A program made the translations under genes and the position numbers. DNA of 39,266 nt from the NCBI GenBank assembly GCA_020073615.1, contig JAIQEX010000061.1, positions 1 through 39,266 of the forward strand, in the 5' to 3' direction. This DNA comes from Terriglobia bacterium. GTDB taxonomy: Bacteria > Acidobacteriota > Terriglobia > Bryobacterales > Bryobacteraceae. The notes under the pieces are model-generated. The model did not search any database. It saw only the letters and a program-made list of their open reading frames with translations, and had not been told where the DNA came from. Positions 1 to 7,768 of the stretch are shown here, in pieces; within the stretch, counting starts at the first letter, position 1, and each line of letters opens with the position of its first letter.

Positions 1-168
1 GTCGGTATAGAGCCGGACCAACTTGAAGATCTCTCGGATCTCGATCTTCTCCTGCGCGGCCCCGCCGGGGAGCCCCCGGCTCCTCGTGCGGCGCCCAGGA
101 TCGGCCGCAATGATTATTGCCCTTGCGGGAGTGGCAAGAACTTCAAGAACTGCTGTGCAACCTCTTGA
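1..168 (+). CDS. SEC-C metal-binding motif protein, C-terminal fragment
   Basis: The frame is open from base 1 and stops with TGA at 166-168, giving the last 55 residues of a protein whose start lies outside the window. Residues 36-52 carry a complete SEC-C zinc motif, [16 protein letters not shown], preceded by an acidic stretch ([10 protein letters not shown]) and a Pro/Ala/Arg linker. SEC-C motifs bind one zinc ion; they end SecA, where they contact SecB and ribosomes, and also end many unrelated bacterial proteins of unknown function. The fragment is too short to separate SecA from these others. The acidic, proline-rich linker fits either. The reading frame and motif are certain; the family is not. 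Confidence 0.8.
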   Translation, partial: VGIEPDQLEDLSDLDLLLRGPAGEPPAPRAAPRIGRNDYCPCGSGKNFKNCCATS

Positions 169-243
169 GCCCATGGAAGCGAAATCACTGGATCATGCAA
201 ATCGCGGAACCCAAGGCTGACTGACGGCTGGAACTCGGTACTC

Positions 244-3200
244 TCAAGTAGCGTACATTGCGCCGCTAAATGCAATTCCAAAGTAGCCGGAGTGAAGGTA
301 GCCCGCGATATCAATCATCGGCTCGTACCCTCCCGGATACGAGGACCCAATCGGCGACAAACCGGTGTTGCCATCGACGCGATATAGACCGTCACCGCAC
401 ATGCCATAAACGTACCCGTTTTGGCCGATCGCTGGCGCGCCGCCAAACCCTCCGCAGACCGCGGAACTCCATTGGATGGGGCCTTGAGCCATCGCGGTAC
501 CGCCGACAAAGAAATAAACAGCGCCGTTGATACCGATGATCAACGAGCTTGGCGAACCCATGCCCGAAGAGATTATCATTGGGTTCTGCAGATGTTTTGT
601 ATAACGAACCAAATCCCACCCTGAAGCCCCATTCCGCTGACCAATGTAGACGTAGCCGTTGCGATCATCAATCGAAGGGCCGGTTACGGCGGTCATTGAG
701 ATGGGCGATGCGAAAGCAGAACCGTCGGGAGCTAGAGCGTAGAGGGCGGTGTTCGTCGCAAAATACAGATTGCCCTCAGCGGATATAGTCAAATCCCCCG
801 CTACGGGTGATCCTGGGTCGAACACAAGCTGGCCACCACGGGGAATAAGGGATGTCCCAACGAAAACACTCTGGCCCGTCCGTTGCGGATCATGACCGGA
901 CATCGGCCAGACACTGACAGGCGCAGCCACGGTAAAACACCACGCACTCCAGTATGCAATTTGGCCGGTTGCGTTGTCCGCATAGACACTCCATTGGTAT
1001 TGGCCCACGGGTAACGCGGGTGCTACCGTCACCTGCGTATTCGTCGTGGTAGACTGCGAGAATACCAACTGGGAGGTTGCGTTATTGTAAACCACTACGT
1101 CATAACGTGTCGTGCCCGGAACGGCATTCCAAGTAAGCATCGGTGTGGGCATAGAGAACGTCGCATTGTTTGCGGGCGACAATAGCTGCAATTTCTTGGA
1201 CAGCGGCATGTCGCCCACATTCGTTTGTTTGCCACTGACGATTGTGACCGTGTAGCCTGCCCAATCCCAATAGTCGCTGGTCGGGGCAACGGCGTAAATC
1301 ATGTAGCTCCCGGTTGGCGGATTTGCCAATGTAAATCGGCCATCGCTTCCCGTCGTGGTGCCGGCTAGCACTGGCAGTGTATAGTAATTGCCGGACTGCT
1401 TCAGTTGAACGCCAGCGCTAGCAACAGGAGATCCATTCCACGTCACGCGGCCAACAACTAGCGTGACCGATTCTATTACAACTACACTACCGGTCGCCGC
1501 CGGGCCATAAGCGCCTTTATCGTCACCAACGAACAAGCTGACATGGTGGTTTCCCTTAGGTAGGGCGCGAAAACAAGTTGGCACCGTTGATGCCTGCGAC
1601 CCATCAATGGACCAGAGCCAAGAAACGACATTTCCATCCGGGTCACTGCTATAGAGAGGCGTTGAGCCGTCAAAGGCTACAACAGCAGTTCCGCCAGCTG
1701 GAACTGTCAAAGTGAGCGGCGTCGAGCCTTCGCGAACTGCTTGGCTACCAGAGGTCATTAGAAAGCCAGCTCTTGGCGGTAAATTTGCTTTTGGAACTAA
1801 ATCAGCTACCTTCTCTACCGCAGCGACCGCATTTAGCAAATATATTGTGTTGTTGCCACCGGGATAATAGCTGTCGGTGTTACCGGTGTTTGTAGCTATC
1901 TGTTTATCAATAAGTATTCTTTTTACGTCTGAGGGCGTGAGCTGAGGGTTCACGCCCAGCATCATGCTCGCCACGCCTGCCACAAGGGGTGCCGCCCAGG
2001 ATGTTCCCGCATAACACTCGCGTGTGTACTCGCCGCCTCTCATCGCCAGGACCAGGTCTTTGCCTGGTGCATACAAATCGACATTCACACCGAAGTTCGA
2101 TGCAGCGTTCGGTTCCGCACCGGCGCAGTCAGTCCAGATCGCGCGCTGGTTGAATTCATCCGTCGCTCCGACTGCTATCACATTAGAACGCGATTGCGAA
2201 TACGAACCCGGTGATTGAATGGAGGAACTATTATCATTGCCGGCAGCCGTCACAATCAATACGCGTTGCATGTTCGCATAATCAATAGCCTTCTCAATTC
2301 CGTCCCCGGTCGCTAGGCTCAGATTGATCACACGAGCGCCCAAGTGAATTGCGTGCACTATGGCTGCTGCCACAGAAGCATCAGTGTGGTACAGCCCATG
2401 TGGTATAGTCACCTTTTCAGCAATGATCGGCGCCTGACGGTTTGTAACTAGGGCAGCCAGACTTGCGACTCCGGTTCCGTGTCCCCAGGTATCCATCGGC
2501 CAACTCCCCTCCAAACAGCGTCCTGCTACAACCGAAGCACAAAAATCTCGGCCTGGCGTAACGAATGAGAGGTAATCATGCGTGTAGTCCACACCTGTAT
2601 CGACAACCCCAATCGCCTTGGCACTCTTTCCGCCAAGTACCGACCATGCTTGTGAAGCATAAATCGCGTTGAGAAGCCACTGACTGCTAAAATCCTGGTA
2701 AAATGCGAGACTGAGCGTGCCGCCTACATAGTTCCTTTTAACCGAGCTCACTGTTGGCTGCGCTTGGAGCGCGAGTGCAGCCGAGTTCAGCAGTCCGAGG
2801 TCACATCGCGGCAAGCCAACTTGGTAAAGGCCCAATTCTGGCATCCAGCCTAGAATTGTTCCGGAAACCAACGATACTGTTTGTGTGACCAGACCCGTCG
2901 GTACACTATCGTTGAAACTCACAAGGAGTTCGTTGCAGACGACTTGCTGACCGGAGACCGGATCTAGTACAATATCGTTCTCATTGAGAAGGCTAGTAGT
3001 GATGGGGATAGGGGTCGATACGACCGGCAGACCTAGAATAGGAGAAAGCGCTCGTTGTAACTGTCCCTTGAAGGCGGCAGACACGCGTAAGTAAATATAC
3101 CCATCCGCTGATGGGCTGAACGTAAATGTGCCGCTGTAACGCCCATCGCCTGGGACGGCGTCGCCATTAATCCCCGAGTCACTTAGAACGCCTAGAGTTG

Positions 3201-3435
3201 ATAGGGTAGCACCAGGTTGGGTGACAGCTAGGAGATTGACCCCGTTTGCCAGAACGCTTTGATTCGCGCCAGGAACAACGAGGGCGCTGACAACAACGGT
3301 CGACTGGGTGCCCGGCTTGATGGCAGCCGGGCTAGCAATTGGGGACATCACAGTTTGCCCATCCAACGGATACCCTAAGAACAGAACAACTCCCATCAAG
3401 AGGGGAGTGATAATAAGTCGGCGGGACTGGAACAT
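244..3435 (-). CDS. Secreted multidomain subtilisin-like serine protease (S8)
   Basis: A 1063-residue exported S8 peptidase. Residues 1-27 look like a signal peptide. About 160-240 is a fervidolysin-type propeptide-like segment (NELLVSFNDSVPTG onward). The catalytic domain spans about 250-545 with Asp279 (GVVDTGVD), His319 (WGHGTG), oxyanion Asn400 (AAGN) and Ser479 (GTSWAAP), so it should be active. Then come a PKD-like segment (about 555-660), a carboxypeptidase-regulatory-like segment (about 665-750), an FN3-like segment (about 755-850) and a C-terminal PQQ-type propeller portion. There is no PEP-CTERM tail, so release to the surface or medium is likely. It follows the free propeptide-like gene by 44 bases and probably shares its transcript. 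The region is more AT-rich than genes beyond 6 kb. Protease identity is firm; C-terminal domain names are by appearance. Confidence 0.9.
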   Translation of the reverse strand: MFQSRRLIITPLLMGVVLFLGYPLDGQTVMSPIASPAAIKPGTQSTVVVSALVVPGANQSVLANGVNLLAVTQPGATLSTLGVLSDSGINGDAVPGDGRYSGTFTFSPSADGYIYLRVSAAFKGQLQRALSPILGLPVVSTPIPITTSLLNENDIVLDPVSGQQVVCNELLVSFNDSVPTGLVTQTVSLVSGTILGWMPELGLYQVGLPRCDLGLLNSAALALQAQPTVSSVKRNYVGGTLSLAFYQDFSSQWLLNAIYASQAWSVLGGKSAKAIGVVDTGVDYTHDYLSFVTPGRDFCASVVAGRCLEGSWPMDTWGHGTGVASLAALVTNRQAPIIAEKVTIPHGLYHTDASVAAAIVHAIHLGARVINLSLATGDGIEKAIDYANMQRVLIVTAAGNDNSSSIQSPGSYSQSRSNVIAVGATDEFNQRAIWTDCAGAEPNAASNFGVNVDLYAPGKDLVLAMRGGEYTRECYAGTSWAAPLVAGVASMMLGVNPQLTPSDVKRILIDKQIATNTGNTDSYYPGGNNTIYLLNAVAAVEKVADLVPKANLPPRAGFLMTSGSQAVREGSTPLTLTVPAGGTAVVAFDGSTPLYSSDPDGNVVSWLWSIDGSQASTVPTCFRALPKGNHHVSLFVGDDKGAYGPAATGSVVVIESVTLVVGRVTWNGSPVASAGVQLKQSGNYYTLPVLAGTTTGSDGRFTLANPPTGSYMIYAVAPTSDYWDWAGYTVTIVSGKQTNVGDMPLSKKLQLLSPANNATFSMPTPMLTWNAVPGTTRYDVVVYNNATSQLVFSQSTTTNTQVTVAPALPVGQYQWSVYADNATGQIAYWSAWCFTVAAPVSVWPMSGHDPQRTGQSVFVGTSLIPRGGQLVFDPGSPVAGDLTISAEGNLYFATNTALYALAPDGSAFASPISMTAVTGPSIDDRNGYVYIGQRNGASGWDLVRYTKHLQNPMIISSGMGSPSSLIIGINGAVYFFVGGTAMAQGPIQWSSAVCGGFGGAPAIGQNGYVYGMCGDGLYRVDGNTGLSPIGSSYPGGYEPMIDIAGYLHSGYFGIAFSGAMYAT

Positions 3436-3479
3436 GACGGTTGTACCTTCTTTCTGTCAATCACGAAGTCTCATTGTCC

Positions 3480-3899
3480 TTAGGGTAGACTACTTACACT
3501 GTTGGGTGTCACTTGTTCGACCTGGGGCAGCGTCGATAAGAACCTTATGGCGCCTTTGATGTTGTCGGCTGTGTCGTTCATTGATGATGGCAGGCCGATA
3601 TCCCACATTCCCAGTGCGAGGCTCCTTTGTAAGACCGTACCGTGGACCCGGGCGACGATACTGTCAATCTCTGCTGGCGTAGTTGTTGAGGAGAAAAACA
3701 CCAACACTTCATCCTTCATCACGACGCCGAATTGCGGATCGCGGACGACGGCAAGGTCTGATAGTTCCGCGGTGCGCGTGAACGGATGCGAATAGAGCAG
3801 AATTGTAACCGCAAAAATCAGAGCGACTATTATGATGAGAGTTCTAAAGTTAGGCATTTCTGCTTTAGGCAAATAACTAAGAAAAGAATAACGAGACAT
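3480..3899 (-). CDS. Membrane-anchored stand-alone protease-propeptide-like protein
   Basis: A 139-residue protein with one hydrophobic segment (about residues 19-37, TLIIIVALIFAVTILLY), so it is anchored or exported. The rest resembles the propeptide domain of fervidolysin-type subtilases: KDEVLVFF, a Thr/Pro-rich turn, an amphipathic helix, HGTVLQ, then a last strand VEQVTPNSV. The adjacent subtilase has a similar segment before its catalytic domain (NELLVSFN ... VSSVKRNY). There is no catalytic domain here. It starts inside the 3' end of the PEP-CTERM gene (70-base overlap from the ATG at 3899, or 28 bases if the ATG at 3857 is used) and lies just upstream of the protease. A role as inhibitor or folding helper of that protease is inference. 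Confidence 0.7.
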   Translation of the reverse strand: MSRYSFLSYLPKAEMPNFRTLIIIVALIFAVTILLYSHPFTRTAELSDLAVVRDPQFGVVMKDEVLVFFSSTTTPAEIDSIVARVHGTVLQRSLALGMWDIGLPSSMNDTADNIKGAIRFLSTLPQVEQVTPNSVSSLP

Positions 3900-4447
3900 A
3901 TTCCTACCGATGATCTCGGTTCCGGCACGGCAGTTGTGTACGTGACGTCATCCATCACAAACGATCCCCCGGCCGGATCACCGCTAATGGTGACACTGGA
4001 AATTCCGCCCAGGAAGGTGACGGAAAGGAGTTCGTTGGGGCTGCTGCCTGCGTCACCGGAGAGTGCCAGGTTGCTAGAGAACGAGGATACGGCAGAGGCG
4101 ACTTGGGTGCTAGAGGCGTCGAAGGCAAGAATGGTCAGCGGTACAGTATAAGTGAAATAACCGTCAAAAAGATCGGTTGGGTGTGAGAACTGGATGAATA
4201 TCGGGCCGCCGTCATCAAATGCGACATTGCTACCGGAGTGAGGCGGGAATTCAAGTTCATTCAGGCTGATGCCGGCTGTGATGACGGTGGCGTCGGTAAA
4301 GGTCAGGCCAGGGTACTGGGTGGTGAGGGAGGTGCTGTCAGGAAAGCCCTCAAAGTCCAAAGTGATAATACTGACGGCGGACGCACTGTGACTGAATAAT
4401 ACCACCCCTGCCAGGATTTGCAACACCTTAGGTGTGGATAAGGTCAT
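3830..4447 (-). CDS. PEP-CTERM sorting-domain protein
   Basis: A 205-residue exported protein. A signal peptide covers about residues 1-24 (ends HSASA). The body is rich in Ser/Thr/Gly/Asp and beta strands (LDFEGFPDSTSLTT, ... SVTISGDPAGGSFVMDDVTYT), a common pattern in such proteins. The C-terminus has the sorting tripartite signal: VPEPRSS, then a hydrophobic helix (VGICLVILFLVICL), then a basic patch (KQK). PEP-CTERM proteins are processed by an exosortase and linked to exopolysaccharide export; no exosortase is in the window. A GGAAGGAAA ribosome site precedes the ATG at 4447. The gene is first in a minus-strand set with the propeptide-like protein and subtilase. Confidence 0.85.
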   Translation of the reverse strand: MTLSTPKVLQILAGVVLFSHSASAVSIITLDFEGFPDSTSLTTQYPGLTFTDATVITAGISLNELEFPPHSGSNVAFDDGGPIFIQFSHPTDLFDGYFTYTVPLTILAFDASSTQVASAVSSFSSNLALSGDAGSSPNELLSVTFLGGISSVTISGDPAGGSFVMDDVTYTTAVPEPRSSVGICLVILFLVICLKQKCLTLELSS

Positions 4448-5634
4448 AAAACCGGATTTCCTTCCTGGCCTCGCGGCCCGCTAACGCTACAACCCGCCTG
4501 TCCCGGAGCTGAAAAGGCTGTCTATACCCGAATGTCGTTAAATGTGCCATTGTTGTGGACGAACGGTCCTTCCTTCCAGGGAAATCACGCCCGCTGGGGC
4601 AGTCGGTCCCAACGATTCCTGCGCGTGGGTTTTCGATAGACCACCAGAAAGAGGTACGATACTCTGGTTATGCCCGCAGGCGCAAGCGCAAACACGCGCA
4701 TTAAAGCGCAAGTTCAGTATTATGAGGACGTGGGTGAGACTGGCAGGCGTGAACGACAGCAATTGGACACCTGGGCGGAGATCGCCCATTACCTAGGCTA
4801 GGCGAGGCTAGGACTGAGTATTCGTGCGGGACAGAATCATGAGAAGCGACGGGTCTGTCGGTTAAGCATTATGCCGGGTGCCAGTGGACGCGTTTGGGCG
4901 TACCCGGCATGAACTGGACGGGTGGAAATGTGAATGTGGCCAAGGGCGTCAGATCGAGTCCGCCGACAGTGACAGTCCGCATGGTTCCAATATTCCGGGT
5001 CGCGGCGACGTACCCGAGTCCCCGCCAAAGATACCAGAAGCTCCCGCTCCGGTCCGGGAAAGGACGGGTTCTCGGGGGACACTCGACTCACGCCGTGCTG
5101 ACGACTGCCTTTTAGGTGTTCTCTGGGGCCGAATCCGTCTTGATTGAGGTTGCCCATCGTTTGCCCGAGCTCCGTGCAGCGGCGTTGAAATCCTCAACAC
5201 TCATCCGTGCTGTGGCCTTCGTCGTGGTTCTGACTGGCCTTCTACTCGACGCGCGACTCAATTCCGCGAAGACCCTTGGCTTAATCCTGCTGGCCGCCGT
5301 CTGCTCGCAGGTCGAAGGCTTCGCAACTCTTGCCAAACAAGCCGATCACGAGAGCGAGTTTCCCCGCCTGCACCCGCAGCCTATTTAAGAAACATCGTCC
5401 TCTACGTCCTGATTTTGCGCTTGTATTCGTATCCTTGCCGTTCCATACCGTGCCGGAAATCCAGGCTGCTGCGGGGTTGCCTTCTGGTCTCTGCCGGGTT
5501 CTTTGGATTCTAGTAGGGAGTTCGCACGTGGAATTCCTTTTCGTTGCAACCGCAGCTGAATACACGGTGTGTACCACATCACCACCAACCGACCGCTGTG
5601 ATCCGACTTGAGGTCACCGAGAGGCGAGCCGGCT
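4448..5634. other. Region with no convincing gene
   Basis: About 1.2 kb between the PEP-CTERM gene and the tRNA repeats. Several short open frames exist on both strands (for example 5116-5388 plus and 5281-5577 minus), but they overlap each other and none shows a recognisable domain, signal peptide or clear ribosome site. Composition is mixed. The only clear structure is the inverted repeat at 4871-4910. It may be a decayed element or simply intergenic DNA. Confidence 0.55.
4871..4910. repeat. Perfect 9-bp inverted repeat
   Basis: ATGCCGGGT at 4871-4879 is perfectly complementary to ACCCGGCAT at 4902-4910, with a 22-base loop. It is not followed by a T-run, so it is not an obvious intrinsic terminator. 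It may be a hairpin or a protein-binding site in an otherwise gene-poor stretch. Chance occurrence is possible. Confidence 0.5.
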
Positions 5635-5752
5635 GGGGAAAACACATCTACAAAAATGACTACAGCGGCTCGCGCCATAGTCTCCAAAACGCTTCTAAAC
5701 GAAAAAGCTGGTCGGGCCGCCGAGATTTGAATTCGGGACCTCTTGCACCCCA
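5635..5752. repeat. Imperfect direct repeat, copy A
   Basis: This segment repeats at 5831-5952. Shared blocks in order are GGGGAAAACACATCTACA, CGCCATAGTCT, and then the tRNA-Pro 3' half with its CCA end. Spacing between copies is 196-200 bases. Copy A ends at the tRNA anticodon-loop position and lacks the tRNA 5' half. Confidence 0.85.
5709..5752 (-). pseudogene. Partial tRNA-Pro (3' half only)
   Basis: About 44 bases matching the 3' half of the intact tRNA-Pro at 5909-5986: CCA end, acceptor 3' strand, T arm and the GGGGTGCAAGAGGTCCCG region. One visible change is GAATTCG against GAACTCG in the T arm. Sequence beyond 5752 no longer matches, so no 5' half exists and no functional tRNA can form. 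Copies of tRNA 3' ends are typical attachment-site remnants of integrative elements, but here the flank is duplicated too. Confidence 0.85.
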
Positions 5753-5830
5753 AAACTGTAATCCGGAAGGGTCACCCTCGCGAGAATCTCGACGGAGATT
5801 TCGAGGGCAAATCGCGCGGGAAAAATCGGC

Positions 5831-5952
5831 GGGGAAAACACATCTACAGATTTATCTACACCGTACCACGCCATAGTCTGAAATTTGCTTGTATCCGATT
5901 GAAAAGGCTGGTCGGGCCGCCGAGATTTGAACTCGGGACCTCTTGCACCCCA
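5831..5952. repeat. Imperfect direct repeat, copy B
   Basis: Second copy of the repeat at 5635-5752. It contains the 3' flank and 3' half of the intact tRNA-Pro. Compared with copy A it has a few substitutions and about 4 extra bases between the flank blocks. Together the copies form a duplication with about 78 unique bases between them. Confidence 0.85.
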
Positions 5953-5986
5953 AGCAAGCGCGCTAGCCAGGCTGCGCCACGGCCCG
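5909..5986 (-). tRNA. tRNA-Pro (anticodon GGG)
   Basis: Read on the minus strand from 5986 the sequence folds into a full cloverleaf: acceptor CGGGCCG pairs with CGGCCCG, D stem GCGC/GCGC, anticodon stem CTTGC/GCAAG around the loop TTGGGGT (anticodon GGG, codon CCC), variable loop AGGTC, T stem CCGAG/CTCGG around TTCAAAT, discriminator A, and an encoded CCA at 5911-5909. All stems are perfectly paired by eye. The gene ends about 25 bases before the TPR gene. Its 3' half is duplicated 200 bases downstream. Confidence 0.95.
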
Positions 5987-6011
5987 AACGTATCTATTGT
6001 ACACGCTTTCG

Positions 6012-6326
6012 TTACCCCAGCAGGTCCAGCGCGGCCTGAATTTCGCTGCGCGTGTGCAGATCACCCTTGCGCGTGGCCGCCTCGATTCCCGCGCGGTAGA
6101 ACTGGCGCGCTTCTTCCAGCCGGCTCAAAAGCTCCAGGGTCTGGCCGCCGTGAAAGTACGCGGCGGTATAGTCCGGGGCGGCGGCAACGAGCGCGCGGAA
6201 CTCGCCGATCGCGGCTTCGAGATCGCCTGCCTTGCGGTATTCCATCGCCAGGCCGTAGCGCGAGAAGCTGTCGTTGGGATTCTGCGCCACCATGCTCTTC
6301 AGGATGTCCAGCCGTGTGCTCGCCAT
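6012..6326 (-). CDS. Small TPR-repeat protein
   Basis: A 104-residue all-helical protein with about two and a half tetratricopeptide repeats: NPNDSFSRYGLAMEYRKAGD (about 16-35) and APDYTAAYFHGGQTLELLSR (about 50-69), followed by an alanine-rich helix. There is no signal peptide, so it should be cytoplasmic. TPRs bind protein partners; nothing in the sequence names the partner. I chose the ATG at 6326 because the TPR pattern starts directly after it, and the divergent gene at 6351 then has its own short upstream space. Upstream extensions of this frame are shadow coding of that divergent gene. Confidence 0.8.
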   Translation of the reverse strand: MASTRLDILKSMVAQNPNDSFSRYGLAMEYRKAGDLEAAIGEFRALVAAAPDYTAAYFHGGQTLELLSRLEEARQFYRAGIEAATRKGDLHTRSEIQAALDLLG

Positions 6327-6350
6327 GTCCTGTGATACCATACCTGCGAA

Positions 6351-6779
6351 ATGTCCTGCCCCTACTTCTGTCCGGTGGCTCCGCGCGCGCGGGGGGCCGG
6401 GCCCGAAAGCGCCATGCTGCCGCTGGGCGACGAATGGGCGGGCGTCTGCCGCGCGGCGCCCGATCCGCCACCCGAGCCGGAGGAAGCAATCCTTCGCTCG
6501 CTCTGCAATTTCGGCTACGCGCGCGGCTCTTGTACCCGTTTTCCCGGCGATGAAGGCCCCGATGCAGTGCGGTTCTCCGTTTCGCGCGACGACGGCGCCT
6601 CGCTGCGGATCTACTACGTCATGGAGCGGGACCATCACCCCTTTGCCCATGGGCCGCTCGAGTATTCGCTGGCCGCCGCGGCGTTCGTGAATCCACCCCT
6701 GCGCGAGATCGCCATCCGGCAGGCGACCGCGTACGTGGAAAGCTATCTGCGCCGGCAAAAGGAAGCTTCCGGGCGCTGA
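6351..6779 (+). CDS. Conserved-looking hypothetical protein with N-terminal cysteines
   Basis: A 142-residue protein I do not recognise. The N-terminus has MSCPYFCPV with Cys3 and Cys7; Cys33 and two more cysteines lie at about 52 and 61, a pattern that could hold a metal or Fe-S cluster, though the spacing matches no family I know. The middle (FSVSRDDGASLRIYYVMERDHHPFAHGPLEY) looks globular and the C-terminus is an amphipathic helix ending YLRRQKEASGR. There is no signal peptide. It is divergent from the TPR gene (24 bases apart) and lies 8 bases before the thioesterase gene, so it is likely in one transcript with the latter. The start is uncertain; no clear ribosome site precedes 6351. Confidence 0.7.
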   Translation: MSCPYFCPVAPRARGAGPESAMLPLGDEWAGVCRAAPDPPPEPEEAILRSLCNFGYARGSCTRFPGDEGPDAVRFSVSRDDGASLRIYYVMERDHHPFAHGPLEYSLAAAAFVNPPLREIAIRQATAYVESYLRRQKEASGR

Positions 6780-6787
6780 GGAGCATC

Positions 6788-7279
6788 ATGACAAGCAGCA
6801 TGACGACCGGCAAGGCGGTGCGCGAATCGGTATCCGAATACTCCGAGGTGGCGCTCCCCAACGACGCCAATGGCCTGGGCGCCGTGCTGGGTGGGAAGGT
6901 GATGCACCTGGTGGACCTGGCCGGCGCCATGGCCGCGATCCGTCACGCACGCAAGCCGGTCGTCACCGCCGCGGTCGACAGCCTGCATTTCATCCATCCA
7001 GTACGCATCGGGGAGTTGATTGTGCTGCGTTCCTCGGTGAACCGCGCCTTTCGCACATCGATGGAAGTAGGGGTGCAAGTCGAGACGGAAAACCTCCTGA
7101 CGGGGAAGAAACGCCACACCTGTTCGGCGTATCTGACCTTCGTGGCGCTGGATGAAACCGGCAGGCCGTCGCCGGTGATCCCGGTCATCCCCGAGAGCGA
7201 AGACGAGAAGCGGCGCTATGAGGAGGCGGGACAACGCAGGGAATACCGCCTGACGCAGCGCAAAGGACTACGGCCGTAA
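6788..7279 (+). CDS. Acyl-CoA thioesterase, hot-dog fold (YciA/BACH type)
   Basis: A 163-residue single hot-dog domain that hydrolyses acyl-CoA to free acid and CoA in the cytoplasm. The family pattern is clear: LPNDANGLGAVLGGKVMHLVD, with the catalytic-type Asn28 and Asp43 on the central helix, then VDSLHFIHPVRIGELIVLRSSV and the strand TCSAYLTFVALD. Length is usual for the bacterial single-domain enzymes, which form hexamers. The C-terminal 25 residues are charged. The start at 6788 has GAGGAGC about 5 bases upstream; the Met at residue 5 is an alternative. It follows the 6351 gene closely and converges with hfq, 9 bases away. Substrate chain length cannot be told. Confidence 0.9.
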   Translation: MTSSMTTGKAVRESVSEYSEVALPNDANGLGAVLGGKVMHLVDLAGAMAAIRHARKPVVTAAVDSLHFIHPVRIGELIVLRSSVNRAFRTSMEVGVQVETENLLTGKKRHTCSAYLTFVALDETGRPSPVIPVIPESEDEKRRYEEAGQRREYRLTQRKGLRP

Positions 7280-7288
7280 CCGGTCCGG

Positions 7289-7594
7289 TCAGGCCTCCTT
7301 GTACATGTACTTGATGCTGGGCTTATAGAGCAGCAGATTCGGACCGTCGGTGCGATTCACCTTCAGACAACACTTGTCGTACCACTCGATCACGCCGTGG
7401 AGCGTCTCCCCGTCGCGGAGCACGAACACCATCGGGGTTTTGGCCTGCATCTGCTTGACGTAGTAAAAATTCTCGGCGTTGGTCTGGTCCGGTGGCACGG
7501 GCTTTTTTTGCAGCGGGGCGCGGCGCGGAGGCGCAATCTGTTCTTTGATCTCGTTCAGAGACGGACGAATGAGTTTCCGATTGACAGCTTCCAC
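7289..7594 (-). CDS. hfq: Hfq-like RNA chaperone with N-terminal extension
   Basis: A 101-residue protein with an Sm-like core at about 40-99: [41 protein letters not shown] (Sm1) followed by [15 protein letters not shown] (Sm2). Hfq forms a hexameric ring that pairs small RNAs with mRNAs. About 38 residues precede the core, basic and proline-rich ([14 protein letters not shown]), instead of the usual C-terminal tail; such a tail could bind RNA. The conserved YKH of Sm2 reads YKP. I chose the GTG at 7594 because AAGGATGG lies about 7 bases upstream; the frame continues upstream without a better start. It converges with the thioesterase gene. Family assignment is good; function as a true Hfq is likely but untested. 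Confidence 0.8.
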   Translation of the reverse strand: MEAVNRKLIRPSLNEIKEQIAPPRRAPLQKKPVPPDQTNAENFYYVKQMQAKTPMVFVLRDGETLHGVIEWYDKCCLKVNRTDGPNLLLYKPSIKYMYKEA

Positions 7595-7768
7595 GGGATG
7601 CCATCCTTTGAAGTGACGATGATCGACCGGTCGCTTATCAGCGGAGCGGTTGCAGTTGGATCGATTTCCGACTTGACCCCATAAATAACACAATGACCGG
7701 GCCGCCGCAACGTCCCTTTGGGGCCGCTGGCGCGGTGTCCGCGAGGTGGGCGGCTGGGTCTGGTGCGA

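Noticed and set aside
5116-5577. Overlapping short frames on both strands that might be small genes
   Set aside because: None has a ribosome site, signal peptide or known domain, and they exclude each other.
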